Source: Streptacidiphilus rugosus AM-16 (GTDB lineage: Bacteria > Actinomycetota > Actinomycetes > Streptomycetales > Streptomycetaceae). Taken from it: a stretch of DNA of 64,000 nt. The stretch spans positions 682,001-746,000 of the forward strand of contig NZ_JQMJ01000003.1 in the NCBI RefSeq assembly GCF_000744655.1, in the 5' to 3' direction. The first letter of the stretch is position 1, and every line of letters begins with the position of its first letter. Positions 1 to 9,036 of the stretch are shown here, in pieces. A program made the position numbers and the translations under genes. The notes under the pieces are model-generated. The model saw only the letters and a program-made list of their open reading frames with translations. It searched no databases and had not been told where the DNA came from.

Positions 1-862
1 CCTTGCCCGGGCCGCCGCCGTCCATGAAGCTCAGTCGCATGCCGAGGGAGGCGGCCGTCTCGGCCGCCTCGGCGGCGAGCGAGGTGACCGTGCCCGCCGA
101 CGCGTCGACGTACGCGGCGACCGCGCCGTCCGCGAGCTCGTCGAGTGCGCAGGGCTCCGCCGCGGCGGTCTCGTCGGCGAGCCGTGCGCGGATCGCCGTG
201 CGGACGGTCTCGCGCACCTCGTCGGCGGGGACGCCCGCGGCGCGGGCGGCGGCACGGCAGTGCGTGCAGAAACAGAGGCCGAGCAGAGCCTCGGCGACCG
301 GTCCGAGCTGCTCGAAATAGCGTTCGTGGTGGTAACCGTGACGCAGGCCGTGGAAGTGCAGCGACTCGGCGCGGATCGCGTCGACGCCGTAGCGGGCGTG
401 CTCGGCGACGAGGGTGCCGACGTAGGCGCGCACCTCCGGGTGGGCCGGGCAGAGCTCGGTGAGGTGGCGGTCGCCGAAGGCGTTCTCGGGGGCGCAGTCG
501 GGGTGCAGGAAGCCGAGGCGGTCGTTGTGCAGGAAGACGGTCCAGGCGTGCAGCTTCATCCCGCGTGACTGTGCCTCGGCGGCGGCCAGGGCGAAGGGGT
601 CGCTGTCGCCGATCGCGGTGGACGGCGCGGGCCGCAGCCGGCTGTCCGCCCAGGCGGCGGGGTCGGGCCGGAAGTAGGCGGCGCCGGGTTCGAGGTAGCG
701 CAGCACCCGGCGCGGGTTGTGCGGGAAGACGTCCCGTGCCTCGTGGTAGACGGAGGCCAGGGTCACCCCGCCGACGCCGGCGCGGTCGCGGAGGTTGCCG
801 AAGAAGGCGTCGGGCCCCTCGTCCAGCAGGTCGGTGGCGAAGGCGAGGACGGACGACTGCAC
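1..862 (-). CDS. Glycosidase-like TIM-barrel protein, 3'-truncated by the window edge
   Basis: About 287 codons are visible, reading from a GTG preceded by GGAG seven bases upstream; the end lies outside the window. Residues 101-120 (GMKLHAWTVFLHNDRLGFLH) and 139-165 (PAHPEVRAYV, then YGVDAIRAE) resemble the repeated strand-loop units of family-10-like putative glycosyl hydrolases, where a sugar-binding TIM barrel carries acidic residues at strand ends. A His-rich stretch (HFHGLRHGYHH, about 169-179) and a CFCTHC cluster (about 197-202) follow, which could bind a metal. There is no signal peptide at this start. The small secreted-protein gene upstream ends 24 bases before the GTG, so the two may form one transcription unit. 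Seen: ORF, RBS, motifs. Inferred: the glycosidase-like fold; the substrate is unknown. Confidence 0.6.
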   Translation of the reverse strand, partial: MQSSVLAFATDLLDEGPDAFFGNLRDRAGVGGVTLASVYHEARDVFPHNPRRVLRYLEPGAAYFRPDPAAWADSRLRPAPSTAIGDSDPFALAAAEAQSRGMKLHAWTVFLHNDRLGFLHPDCAPENAFGDRHLTELCPAHPEVRAYVGTLVAEHARYGVDAIRAESLHFHGLRHGYHHERYFEQLGPVAEALLGLCFCTHCRAAARAAGVPADEVRETVRTAIRARLADETAAAEPCALDELADGAVAAYVDASAGTVTSLAAEAAETAASLGMRLSFMDGGGPGK

Positions 863-886
863 GGCGGTGCTCCGGGGATCGGCGGA

Positions 887-1099
887 TCAGGGGGAGGTGC
901 GCGCGCCGACGCCCGGATCCTGCGTGGCCGCGGGTGCGGCGGGCGCCGACGCGGTCAACGCTAGCGAGTGCGCCGCGGCTGGTCTAGACCTGCTGGCGGC
1001 ATGGGCGGAACTCGGCAGCAGCGAGGTGCCGAAGGTGACGACGGCGGTCAGCAGCACGGCGACGACGGTCGCCGCCCGGCGGCGTGCGCGGGGATCCAT
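887..1099 (-). CDS. Small exported protein (70 aa)
   Basis: The ATG is preceded by a strong GGAGGAGG Shine-Dalgarno sequence. Residues 1-35 form a textbook signal peptide: MDPRARRRA n-region, a hydrophobic core VVAVLLTAVVTFGTSLL, and an SAHA-A cleavage site. The mature part is only about 35 residues, rich in Ala, Ser and Pro, with no cysteine and no recognisable domain. It lies immediately upstream of the TIM-barrel gene on the same strand. It could be an independent secreted peptide, or the signal peptide of the downstream enzyme separated from it by a frameshift. The good RBS of the downstream GTG favours two genes. Function unknown. Confidence 0.55.
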   Translation of the reverse strand: MDPRARRRAATVVAVLLTAVVTFGTSLLPSSAHAASRSRPAAAHSLALTASAPAAPAATQDPGVGARTSP

Positions 1100-1194
1100 G
1101 CCTCAAGCCTCCTCCGGCCATCCCCCGATTCCATGATCCCGCCGTCACAGCTCCGCTACAGCGCTCGGGCGCGAGCCTTCGTGCAAGGAGGATA

Positions 1195-1318
1195 TTGCAG
1201 CCTCCAGGGGCACGGGGAGCTGTCCGACAAGCCACCGACGAGCGGGTGGTCCTCAACGCGCAGGGCCGTCCGCGCACCGTGGTTTCTCGAGCAGTTCCCC
1301 GCGCCCCTGGGGGTGCAA
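1195..1318. repeat. MITE-like palindromic element, copy A (124 bp)
   Basis: The ends TTGCAGCCTCCAGGGG and CCCCTGGGGGTGCAA, plus the adjoining CGGGGAGCTG / CAGTTCCCCG, form imperfect terminal inverted repeats of about 27 bp. The inner ~60 bp matches, in reverse orientation, the inner part of copy B at 4830-4954 (shared segments include GAGAAACCAC, GGCCCTGCGCGT and GGTGGCT). No ORF is supported inside. Similar GGGGCGCGGGGAACTGC-type repeats are scattered between genes of Streptomyces-like genomes. It may act as a hairpin terminator after the MFS-distal side or be a non-autonomous mobile element. Confidence 0.6.
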
Positions 1319-1330
1319 CTGCTCTCTGGT

Positions 1331-1362
1331 CGAAGGTTCCTCGCGCCCTGGGGGTGCCGTGG
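1331..1362. repeat. Solo arm of the MITE-like repeat, near copy A
   Basis: A segment reading GGTTCCTCGCGCCCTGGGGG followed by TGCCGTGGCC resembles the right arm of the neighbouring element. An equivalent solo arm lies at the same relative place beyond copy B (4996-5031), so both loci share a three-part layout. Confidence 0.45.
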
Positions 1363-1446
1363 CCGGCCGGGGCGTCGCCTGGAGTCCACCCAGTGGACAC
1401 TTGCATCCCCTTCCGATTATGTCTGTGCCCGATATAAACTGGTCGT

Positions 1447-2871
1447 ATGGCTATCGGCGAGCAACCCCAGCTGCCCCTCCCGGGCGTCACCCCGCGCGGG
1501 TGGCAGCTGCTGACCAGCGAGAGGCCGAGGCCGGAGGCCATCCGCGGACGGTCGTGGGCCTGGCGGCTCGCCGTCGCGACGGTCTGCTTCGGTGCGTTCA
1601 TGGGGCAGCTCGACGCCAGCATCGTCACGCTCACCTACCAGCCGCTGGGCGCCGAGTTCCACGCCTCGCCCGCCGCAGTCGAGTGGGTGTCGCTCGCCTA
1701 CCTGCTGACCCTCGTCGCGCTCCTGGTGCCCGTCGGCCGGTTCTCCGACGCGCACGGGCGCAAGCTGATGTACCTCTACGGCTTCGGCGTCTTCACGCTC
1801 GCGTCCGCCGCCTGCGGCCTCGCGCCCACCCTGCTGGCGCTCGTCGCCTTCCGCGTGGTGCAGGCGCTCGGCGCGGCCCTCATGCAGGCGAACAGCGTCG
1901 CCCTGGTCACCACGAGCGCGCCGCCGGGACGGAGGCGCAGCGCGCTCGGGATGCAGGCGGCCGGCCAGGCGATCGGGCTCGCGCTCGGGCCGACCGTCGG
2001 CGGGGCGGTCGTGGCGACGCTCGGCTGGCGCTGGGTGTTCCTGGTCAACGTGCCGGTCGGCCTCGTCGCGCTCGCCGCCGGTCACTACCTGCTGCCGCGC
2101 ACTCGGCAGCGCTGCGCGGGCGCCCGCGTGGACGGCCTCGGAGTGCTGCTGCTGGCGCTGACCACGACCGGGATGATGCTGACCCTGTCGGTGGTCTCCG
2201 GCCTCGGCTGGCCGCTCTGGTCGGTCGCCCTGCTGGTGCCGGCGGCGCTGGCGGCCGGGGTCGCGTTGACGAGGCGTCAGCGGAACTGCAGCCGTCCGCT
2301 CGTCGATCTGGCTCTGCTGCGGGCGAACGCCCGCGGCCTGCTCGGCGGGCTCAGCGGGTATCTGGTGCTGTTCGGCCCGCTGGTGCTGGTGCCGGTCGTA
2401 CTGACCCGTCAGGGGGTCGGTCTGATGACCGCCGGGCTGGTGCTGACCGCGCTGCCGCTCGGCTTCGCCCTCGCCGCCACCGGCGCGGACCGGGTCCTGC
2501 CCGGCACGCTCACCGACCGCGACCGCGCCCGCCTCGGCGCCGGGATCTCCGTCCTCGCGCTCGCCGCGCTCGTACTGCTGCCGATGACCACCGGGCTGCT
2601 GCCCTGCACCCTCGGCCTGCTCGGGCTCGGCCTCGGCGTCTTCACCCCGGCCAACAACTCGGCCGTGATGGGCGCGTTCCCTGCCGAGTCGGCCGGAACC
2701 GGCGGCGGGATGGTCAACATGGGCCGCGGGCTCGGCACCGCGCTGGGCGTGGCCGCGGTCACCCTGATCCTGCATCTGGTTCCCGGCACGACGGGCGAAC
2801 AGGCGGCCGCCGCGGTGCTGCTCGCCTTCGCCGCGCTGATGTTCCCCGCCCGCCGGGTCTCCCCGTCCTGA
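1447..2871 (+). CDS. MFS drug-efflux transporter, DHA2 (14-TMS) type
   Basis: Predicted proton-driven exporter of the major facilitator superfamily in the cytoplasmic membrane, 474 aa, near the usual 450-520 of the DHA2 group. The N-terminal half shows the family landmarks: FMGQLDASIVTLTYQPLG (TM1), VEWVSLAYLLTLVAL (TM2), GRFSDAHGRKLMYLYG (motif A, intracellular loop 2-3), RVVQALGAALM (motif B region) and GWRWVFLVNVPVG (TM6 entry). Drug or toxic-metabolite export is typical of the family; the actual substrate cannot be read from sequence. No regulator lies adjacent. The start is an ATG about 10 bases after an AT-rich GATATAAACT, a possible -10, so the message may have a very short leader. Confidence 0.85.
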   Translation: MAIGEQPQLPLPGVTPRGWQLLTSERPRPEAIRGRSWAWRLAVATVCFGAFMGQLDASIVTLTYQPLGAEFHASPAAVEWVSLAYLLTLVALLVPVGRFSDAHGRKLMYLYGFGVFTLASAACGLAPTLLALVAFRVVQALGAALMQANSVALVTTSAPPGRRRSALGMQAAGQAIGLALGPTVGGAVVATLGWRWVFLVNVPVGLVALAAGHYLLPRTRQRCAGARVDGLGVLLLALTTTGMMLTLSVVSGLGWPLWSVALLVPAALAAGVALTRRQRNCSRPLVDLALLRANARGLLGGLSGYLVLFGPLVLVPVVLTRQGVGLMTAGLVLTALPLGFALAATGADRVLPGTLTDRDRARLGAGISVLALAALVLLPMTTGLLPCTLGLLGLGLGVFTPANNSAVMGAFPAESAGTGGGMVNMGRGLGTALGVAAVTLILHLVPGTTGEQAAAAVLLAFAALMFPARRVSPS

Positions 2872-2914
2872 CGAAGTCGGCTGCGCCCGTACGTCCGTGC
2901 CCGATGATGTCCCC

Positions 2915-4810
2915 ATGAGCAGTGAGAGCAACGCGCGCAGCGAGAGCACCGAGACCCGGCACGCCACAGCCGCCGCAGCCGCCGCGGCGGCCTTCGACGC
3001 CCTCCCGGCCTGGGAGCAGCGCTTCCGTGCGGCCAGGGTCGGGCTGCCGGAGTGGGCGGAGGACGCCCCCGACCGGTCGCTCTTCCTGTCGAACGCCACC
3101 GGCACCTACGAGATCTACGCCTGGAACCGCGCGGACGGCGCCCAGCGCCGGGTGACCGACCGCCCCAACGGCACCACCGAGGCGACGCTGACGCCGGACG
3201 GCGAGTGGATCTGGTGGTTCGACGACACCGACGGCGACGAGTTCGGCGTCTGGCGCCGCCAGCCCTTCGCCGGGCCGGACGGCGAGGGCCGGGAGGCGTT
3301 CGCCCAGGACGCCGAGGCGGTGCCCGGGCTGCCCCCGGCCTACCCGGCGGGCCTGGCGCTGGGCCGCCGCGGCGAGGCCGTCGTCGGCCGCTCGACGGAC
3401 GAGGACGGCTCCACGCTCCACCTGGTCCGCCCGGACTCCGGCGAGCCGCTGGAGATCTACCGCCACCGCGAGTCCGCGGGCGTCGGCGACCTCTCCCACG
3501 ACGGCGCGCTGATCGCGGTCGACCACACCGAGCACGGCGACGCCATGCACTCCGCGCTCCGCGTCCTGCGGGTCGACGGCGACGCCGTCTCCGTCGTCGG
3601 CGAACTGGACGACGCCACCGGGCGTGAGGAGCCGCTGGGCCTCTCCTGCCTCGGCTTCGCCCCGCTGCCCGGCGACCCCCGGATGCTCGTCGCGCACCAG
3701 CGGCGCGGCCGCTGGGAGCCGCTGATCTGGGACACGGCGAGCGGCGAGCAGCAGGAGATCGTGCTGGACCTCCCCGGCGACGTCACCGCCGAGTGGTATC
3801 CGGACGCGGGCTCGCTGCTCATCGAGCACGGCTACCGCGCGCGCAGCGAGCTCTACCGCTACGAGCTGGAGTCGGGTGTCCTGACACTGCTGGAGACCCC
3901 GCCCGGCACCGTCTCCGGTGCGTCCGCGCGCCCCGACGGCTCGGTCGAGTTCCTGTGGTCCTCGGCGGAGCGGCCGCCGGTGGTCCGCTCCACCAGCGGG
4001 GCCGTGGTGCTGGAGGCGCCCGGCCCGCAGGCGCCGCCCTCGGTGCCGGTCGAGGACGTCTGGGTCGAGGGTCCCGGCGGGACGGTCCACGCCCTGGTGC
4101 AGCGCCCGGCGGGGGCCGGCGAGGGCCCGCTGCCGTGCGTCTTCGAGATCCACGGCGGCCCGACCTGGCACGACTCCGACTCCTTCGCGGCGGGCCCCGC
4201 GGCCTGGGTCGACCACGGCTACGCGGTGGTCAGGGTCAACTACCGCGGCTCGACCGGCTACGGGCGCGCGTGGACCGACGCGCTGCGGCACCGGGTGGGC
4301 CTGATCGAGCTGGAGGACATCGCCGCGGTGCGGCAGTGGGCGGTCGACAGCGGCCTGGCCGATCCGGCCAGGATCGTCCTGGCGGGCGGCTCCTGGGGCG
4401 GCTACCTCACCCTCCTCGGCCTGGGCGTCCAGCCGGACGCCTGGGCGCTGGGCCTGGCCGCCGTCCCGGTGGCGGACTACGTGACGGCCTACCACGACGA
4501 GATGGAGGCGCTGAAGGCGATGGACCGCACGCTGGTCGGCGGTACGCCTGAGGAGGTCCCCGAGCGGTACGCGGCGTCCTCGCCGCTGACGTACGTGGAC
4601 GCGGTGACGGCCCCGGTCTACATCAGCGCGGGCGTCAACGACCCGCGCTGCCCGATCCGGCAGATCGACAACTACGTGGTCGAACTGGAGAAGCGGGAGA
4701 AGACCCACGAGGTCTACCGCTACGACGCCGGGCACGGCTCCCTGGTCGTGGAGGAGCGCGTCAAGCAACTCCGGCTCGAACTCGACTTCGTGGCCCGCCA
4801 CCTGCGCTGA
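2915..4810 (+). CDS. S9 family (prolyl oligopeptidase-type) serine peptidase
   Basis: Cytoplasmic serine peptidase or acylaminoacyl-peptidase-like enzyme of about 631 aa, a normal length for the S9 family. The N-terminal ~370 residues are the beta-propeller part (repeated units such as GTYEIYAWN, DGEWIWWFDD). The C-terminal alpha/beta-hydrolase domain has the oxyanion region EIHGGPTWHD, NYRGSTGYG and a complete triad by motif: Ser about 493 in GGSWGGY, Asp about 576 in NDPRCP, His about 607 in GHGS. There is no signal peptide. An in-frame ATG 18 bases upstream is also possible; neither start has a strong RBS. It follows the MFS gene by 43 bases, so co-transcription is possible, though nothing links their functions. 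Confidence 0.88.
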   Translation: MSSESNARSESTETRHATAAAAAAAAFDALPAWEQRFRAARVGLPEWAEDAPDRSLFLSNATGTYEIYAWNRADGAQRRVTDRPNGTTEATLTPDGEWIWWFDDTDGDEFGVWRRQPFAGPDGEGREAFAQDAEAVPGLPPAYPAGLALGRRGEAVVGRSTDEDGSTLHLVRPDSGEPLEIYRHRESAGVGDLSHDGALIAVDHTEHGDAMHSALRVLRVDGDAVSVVGELDDATGREEPLGLSCLGFAPLPGDPRMLVAHQRRGRWEPLIWDTASGEQQEIVLDLPGDVTAEWYPDAGSLLIEHGYRARSELYRYELESGVLTLLETPPGTVSGASARPDGSVEFLWSSAERPPVVRSTSGAVVLEAPGPQAPPSVPVEDVWVEGPGGTVHALVQRPAGAGEGPLPCVFEIHGGPTWHDSDSFAAGPAAWVDHGYAVVRVNYRGSTGYGRAWTDALRHRVGLIELEDIAAVRQWAVDSGLADPARIVLAGGSWGGYLTLLGLGVQPDAWALGLAAVPVADYVTAYHDEMEALKAMDRTLVGGTPEEVPERYAASSPLTYVDAVTAPVYISAGVNDPRCPIRQIDNYVVELEKREKTHEVYRYDAGHGSLVVEERVKQLRLELDFVARHLR

Positions 4811-4829
4811 CGCTCGGCACGAGAGGCAG

Positions 4830-4954
4830 TTGCAGCCACCTGGGGGCGCGGGGAACTGCGCGAGAAACCACCCTCCGCGGATGGCCCTGCGCGTCGGGGA
4901 CCATCTGCGCGCGGTGGCTCGTCGCGCAGTTCCCCGCGCCCCTGGGTGGTGCAA
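4830..4954. repeat. MITE-like palindromic element, copy B (125 bp)
   Basis: The ends TTGCAGCCACCTGGGGGCGC and GCGCCCCTGGGTGGTGCAA flank GGGGAACTGCGCGAG and CGCGCAGTTCCCC as terminal inverted repeats. The core runs opposite to that of copy A and is about 75-80% identical by eye over 60 positions, which shows that a whole element, not just a GC-rich hairpin, has been duplicated. It sits directly after the S9 peptidase stop codon, between convergent genes, where it could also serve as a terminator. Confidence 0.6.
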
Positions 4955-4995
4955 CGGGCCCTTGGCTGCAAGGCCCGCGTCCGCGCGGCCGAGCC

Positions 4996-5031
4996 GCGCA
5001 GTTCCTCGCGCCCCCCAGGGGAGTGCCACGG
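4996..5031. repeat. Solo arm of the MITE-like repeat, near copy B
   Basis: GCGCAGTTCCTCGCGCCCC followed by CCAGGGGAGTGCCACGGG matches the right arm of the element and the solo arm near 1331-1362. It ends just before the stop codon of the SURF1 gene. Confidence 0.45.
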
Positions 5032-5045
5032 GCCCTTTGAGAGAC

Positions 5046-5825
5046 CTACTGGGGTTCGAGACCCAGTTCGCGGTCGCGGGCCTGTTCGACTTCGCGGCGG
5101 AAGAAGCGGAACCACATGAAGACCACGAAGCCGGCGAAGACGAACCACTGCGCCACGTAGCCCAGGTTCTGGATCGCCTGGAGGCTGATCCCGCCGCTGT
5201 CCGTCGTCGCGGACGGCGGCGGGAGCGGGGTGAGTCCGGACGTACCGGCGGTGCCGGAGTCCAGGGCGACGGAGCCGTTCCAGACGGTGTACGGCAGCAG
5301 GTTCACCAACGTCACCGAGGAGATCATGCCGAGCTGCCCGGCCGGCAGGCCGCCCGCCGCGATGACGCCCGTCGAGTCCGCGGTCTCCGCGGCCTGCATC
5401 CGGGCGGTGACGGAGACCACGCCCGTCGGCGGCGCGGGGGCCTTGGACGGTGTGCCCGGGACCCAGCCGCGGACGACCGCCACGTATCCTCCGGCACCGT
5501 CCAGCTTCAGCGGGGTGAGGATCAGCGAGCCGGTCCGGCCGTTCAGCGTGCGCTGCGGCACCACGAACTGGTGCGCCGCGTCGTACGTCCCCGCCAGGGA
5601 GACCCGGCGGCCGGCGTCCGCGCCGACGCCGTTGCGGTCGCCGGAGGCGATCAGCGGGGCGAGCGGCGAGGGCGCGGCGTCGGTGGAGACCTGGGTCCGG
5701 TGCGGGTGACTGTGCAGCTCGTAGCGGCTGAGCTGCCACAGGCCGAGGACGACGCAGACCGGAACGGCCACCAGCGCGAGCAGGTGGATGCCCAGCCAGC
5801 GCGGGGTCAGAAGGAACCGGTACAC
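5046..5825 (-). CDS. SURF1 family protein (cytochrome oxidase biogenesis factor)
   Basis: Membrane protein of 259 aa with the SURF1 layout: one helix near the N-terminus (WLGIHLLALVAVPVCVVLGL, about residues 9-30), a large extracytoplasmic domain, and one helix near the C-terminus (QWFVFAGFVVFMWFRFF). The conserved LGLWQLSRYE after TM1 and the VVRGWVPG segment are typical of the family. SURF1 proteins help insert haem into cytochrome c oxidase; in actinobacteria the gene usually lies away from the oxidase operon, as here. The start is the GTG before TACCGG; there is no clear RBS, so it could be translated with the upstream gene, whose stop is 20 bases away. Confidence 0.85.
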   Translation of the reverse strand: MYRFLLTPRWLGIHLLALVAVPVCVVLGLWQLSRYELHSHPHRTQVSTDAAPSPLAPLIASGDRNGVGADAGRRVSLAGTYDAAHQFVVPQRTLNGRTGSLILTPLKLDGAGGYVAVVRGWVPGTPSKAPAPPTGVVSVTARMQAAETADSTGVIAAGGLPAGQLGMISSVTLVNLLPYTVWNGSVALDSGTAGTSGLTPLPPPSATTDSGGISLQAIQNLGYVAQWFVFAGFVVFMWFRFFRREVEQARDRELGLEPQ

Positions 5826-5845
5826 CCGTCTACGGTAACCACCGG

Positions 5846-7129
5846 CTACCGCGGAGCGGCCAGCGGGTCCGTGCGGTAGATGGTCCCGGCGCAGGCGTTG
5901 GTCAGTGTCGTGGTCGCCGCCGCCTTGCCGCCCGCGGCCGGGACGAGCCCGAGCTGGACGCTCGGACCGCCCGGCGCGACGCTGCTGCCGGGACCGGGCG
6001 ACCCGGTGGCCGCGGAGCCGCTCGGACTGTCGGTCGCCGCCGCCGGCACGTAGCCCGCCGTCGCACCCGCGGCGCCCTCGGTCGCGGCCGACGCCGCGGC
6101 GGGGGTCGGGGACGACGAGTCGGTGGGGCTGCCGCTGGGGCTGGTGGACACGCCCGACGCGCAGACCCCCGGCACCCAGGCGAAGTCGATCACGTAGGAC
6201 TGGCCGGGGGCGAGGGCCGCCACCGGATGCCGCGGGTTCGGCGCGGGCAGCGCGCCCGCCGGGTCGTTGAGGGTGTGCGGCAGCACGGTGAACCGGGTGC
6301 TGTCGGTGCCGACCGCCGCGAGCACGGCGATCACGCCGGCCCCGCTGACCTGGCAGGCGCTCGTGGAGACGTTGCTCACCGCGAAGGACCCGTAGACCAC
6401 CCCGGACGCGTCCGGCTGCGCCACCCCGGCCGCGCCGTTGCCGAGCTGGCTCCGGCCGCACTCCGGCAGCGGCCCCGACGGCGTCAGGGTGTGCGAGGCG
6501 GTCGCGACGGAGGTGACGCCGCCGGAGGGCAGCGGGACCAGGACTCCGCCCGCGGTCGGGCTCGGCAGCAGCGAGGCGAGGATCGTGCCGCCGGGCGTCG
6601 GGTTGCCGCCGGTCAGGCTGCTGCCGTCGGGGCGGTCCCGGCCGGTGCCGGACGGATTCGGTCCCGGCAGCTGCCGTCCCGGTTCGCTGGACTGGGCGAT
6701 GCCCACGGTGTCCGGGCTGATCGTGTGCAGCGTGGTCAGCCCGAGCAGCACCAGTGCCGCGGCGACCGCCGCGCCGCCGTACGCGCGCCGACGCAGCGCC
6801 CGGCGCTGCGGCACCGCGTGCCGCAGGCGCTCCAGCGAGCGGGGGGCGGGCTGGAGGCCGCCGACCGCGCTGTGCAGCCGCGCCCGCAGCGCGGCCGCGA
6901 CCGGGTCGTCGGGTTCGTCGATCGGCACGGTCCGGCCGGTGCGGCCGATCTCGCCGTTCTGCCCCGGCGGGTTCGCCGGGCGGGGCGGGAGCGGCCGGTC
7001 GAGCCAGAGCGGCGGGGTGCTGGGCGGCTCCATCGGGAGCGGCGGGGTCGACGGCGCGGCGTCGGGCGAAGCGCCCGAGCCGGGTCGCACGACGCGCAGG
7101 TAGCGCGAGCGCCGGTCCGCGCTCATCAC
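5846..7129 (-). CDS. Single-pass membrane protein downstream of an ECF sigma factor
   Basis: Hypothetical protein of 427 aa. A Pro-rich cytoplasmic N-terminus (about 1-130) precedes one helix (GGAAVAAALVLLGLTTLHTI, about 136-156) and an exported, Ser/Pro/Ala-rich region. The exported part contains a cysteine-bearing beta-rich segment (CGRSQLGNGAAG ... STSACQVSG ... VPGVCASG, late TNACAG) that resembles DUF4232-type secreted domains. It overlaps the sigma gene by a GTGA, with GGGGAGG just upstream, so the two are translationally coupled. Position and topology suit a regulator or sensor partner of the sigma factor, but there is no zinc-binding anti-sigma HxxxCxxC motif. Function not established. 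Confidence 0.75.
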   Translation of the reverse strand: MMSADRRSRYLRVVRPGSGASPDAAPSTPPLPMEPPSTPPLWLDRPLPPRPANPPGQNGEIGRTGRTVPIDEPDDPVAAALRARLHSAVGGLQPAPRSLERLRHAVPQRRALRRRAYGGAAVAAALVLLGLTTLHTISPDTVGIAQSSEPGRQLPGPNPSGTGRDRPDGSSLTGGNPTPGGTILASLLPSPTAGGVLVPLPSGGVTSVATASHTLTPSGPLPECGRSQLGNGAAGVAQPDASGVVYGSFAVSNVSTSACQVSGAGVIAVLAAVGTDSTRFTVLPHTLNDPAGALPAPNPRHPVAALAPGQSYVIDFAWVPGVCASGVSTSPSGSPTDSSSPTPAAASAATEGAAGATAGYVPAAATDSPSGSAATGSPGPGSSVAPGGPSVQLGLVPAAGGKAAATTTLTNACAGTIYRTDPLAAPR

Positions 7130-7800
7130 TGCCTCCCCTCCGCACCGAATCCCGTGCCGGTACCCGTGGTGCCGTTCTTCGCGGTGCCGCCGCTGCCCGC
7201 GCCGCCCCCGTTGCCGTCGCTGTCCATGGTGATCCGGAGCGCGGCCAGTCCGCGGGATCCGTAGGCCTTGACCGAGCCTACGGAAATGCCGAGCGCATCC
7301 GCGACCTGAGCCTCCGTCATGTCGGAGAAGTAGCGCAGCACCAGCACCTCGCGCTGGCGTCGCTGCAGCCCGCGCAGGGCCAGGATCAGCTCGTCCCGCT
7401 CCAGCGCGTCGTAGGCGCCCTCCTCGGCGCTGGCCATGTCGGGCATCGGCTTCTGCAGCAGTCGCAGGCCGATGATCCGGCGGCGCAGCGTCGAACGGGA
7501 GAGGTTCACCACCGTCTGGCGCAGGTAGGCGAGCGTCTTGTCCGGGTCGCGCAGTCTGCGGCGCGCGGAGTGCACGCGGATGAAGGCCTCCTGGACCACG
7601 TCCTCGCAGGAGGCGGCGTCGTCCAGCAGCAGCGCGGCCAGGCGCAGCAGCGAGCCGTAGTGGGCCTGGTAGGTCTCGGTGAGATGGTCCACGCTCGCGC
7701 CGACGGCGGCGGGCGCGGCGGCGTCGGCCGCCGCCGTGAAGGGCGTGAAGGGCGCCGTCATCGGAAGCGCCAGGGTCTGTGGCACGCCAGTTGGACGCAT
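7126..7800 (-). CDS. ECF RNA polymerase sigma factor (SigE-like subfamily)
   Basis: Alternative sigma factor of 224 aa. Region 2 runs from about 45 to 110 (YGSLLRLAALLLDDAASCED, VVQEAFIRVHSARRRL, KTLAYLRQTVVNLSRSTLRRR). Region 4 is about 145-200 (LPs as LRGLQRRQREVLVLRYFSDM, EAQVADALGISVGSVKAYGSRG helix-turn-helix). A Gly/Ser-rich tail of about 25 residues follows. The downstream membrane protein overlaps its stop codon. The first 40 residues are Ala-rich and not conserved-looking, so the true start could be the internal Met at codon 14. No promoter for the unit could be assigned. Confidence 0.88.
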   Translation of the reverse strand: MRPTGVPQTLALPMTAPFTPFTAAADAAAPAAVGASVDHLTETYQAHYGSLLRLAALLLDDAASCEDVVQEAFIRVHSARRRLRDPDKTLAYLRQTVVNLSRSTLRRRIIGLRLLQKPMPDMASAEEGAYDALERDELILALRGLQRRQREVLVLRYFSDMTEAQVADALGISVGSVKAYGSRGLAALRITMDSDGNGGGAGSGGTAKNGTTGTGTGFGAEGRQ

Positions 7801-7963
7801 GACCCGCCCCGAGGGTTGTACGTCACCCGGCCCCTCCGTGACACCGTGTTCAGGGACACTACGGTACGGGCCACGTCAGCGGTGCGAAAGCCGGTTCCGA
7901 GGTCTGCACGAACTCCCCTTATTCGGGCAGGTTCCGTGCGCTCCGGCGCCCCGCGCCCGCCGC

Positions 7964-9036
7964 TCACTCCGCGGCGACGAGCTCGGCGATCTGCACGCAG
8001 TTCAGCGCCGCTCCCTTGCGCAGGTTGTCCCCGCACAGGAAGAGCTCCATCGCGTGCGGGTCGTCCAGGGAACGCCGCACCCGGCCGACCCAGGTGGGGT
8101 CGGAGCCGACGACGTCCGCGGGGGTCGGGAACTCGCCCTTCGCCGGGTCGTCGTAGACCACAACGCCGGCCGAGGAGTCGAGGATCTCGTGCACCCGCGC
8201 CACGTCGGGCTCGTTCTCGAAGACCGCGTGCACGGTGAGCGAGTGGCCGCTGACGACCGGCACGCGCAGGCAGGTGGCCGAGATCGGTAGCTCGGGCAGG
8301 CCGAGGATCTTGCGGGTCTCGTTGCGCAGGCCGAGCTCCTCGCTGGACCAGCCGTCCTCGGCCGTGTCCCCGGCCCAGGGCAGCAGGTTCAGGGCGAGCG
8401 GCGCCTCGAAGGGGTCGTCCTCCTGCTCGGAGACGGCCCGGCGCAGGTCGCCGGTGCGGCTGCCGACCGTCGGGTCCGCGCCGACCTCGGAGGTCTGTCG
8501 GCGAAGCGTGTCGATGCCGATCCTGCCCCGGCCCGAGGCGGCCAGCGCGGCCGTGACGACCAGCTCGCGCAGCTCGAACTCGGCGTGCAGGGCGGCCAGG
8601 GCGACGGTCAGCACCAGCGTCGCGCAGCGCGGCGCGGCGACGATCCCGATCCGCCGCATGCGGGCGGCGGACGGGTTGATCTCGGGGACGACCAGCGGCA
8701 CGTCGGGGTGCAGCCGGAATGCGGCGGAGCCGTCCACGGCGACCGCGCCCGCCGCCACGGCGAGCGGGGCCCAGACCCTGACGACCTCCTCCGGCGCCTC
8801 GAAGAGGGCCACGTCGACGCCGTCGAAGCAGCCCGGCTCCAGGGCGCGTACCGGCTCGGTGCGGCCCAGGATCGGCAGTTCGGTGCCGACCGCGTCGGGG
8901 GAGGCGAACAGGCGCACCTCGCCCCAGACGTCCGCACGGGTGGCGAGCAGCTCCACCAGCACCCGTCCCACGGCACCGGTGGCGCCGATGATGGCCAGGG
9001 TGGGCCGAGCACCGCCCGTACGGGCGTCCGGTCGGC

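Noticed and set aside
887..1099. Signal peptide of the TIM-barrel protein separated by a frameshift
   Set aside because: The downstream GTG has its own well-placed GGAG and the small ORF ends cleanly before it, so two genes are the simpler reading, though not excluded.
5046..7145. Minus-strand frame of ~700 codons fusing the SURF1 gene to upstream sequence
   Set aside because: Only the last 259 codons are SURF1; the rest overlaps the membrane protein gene in another frame and is Arg-rich nonsense.
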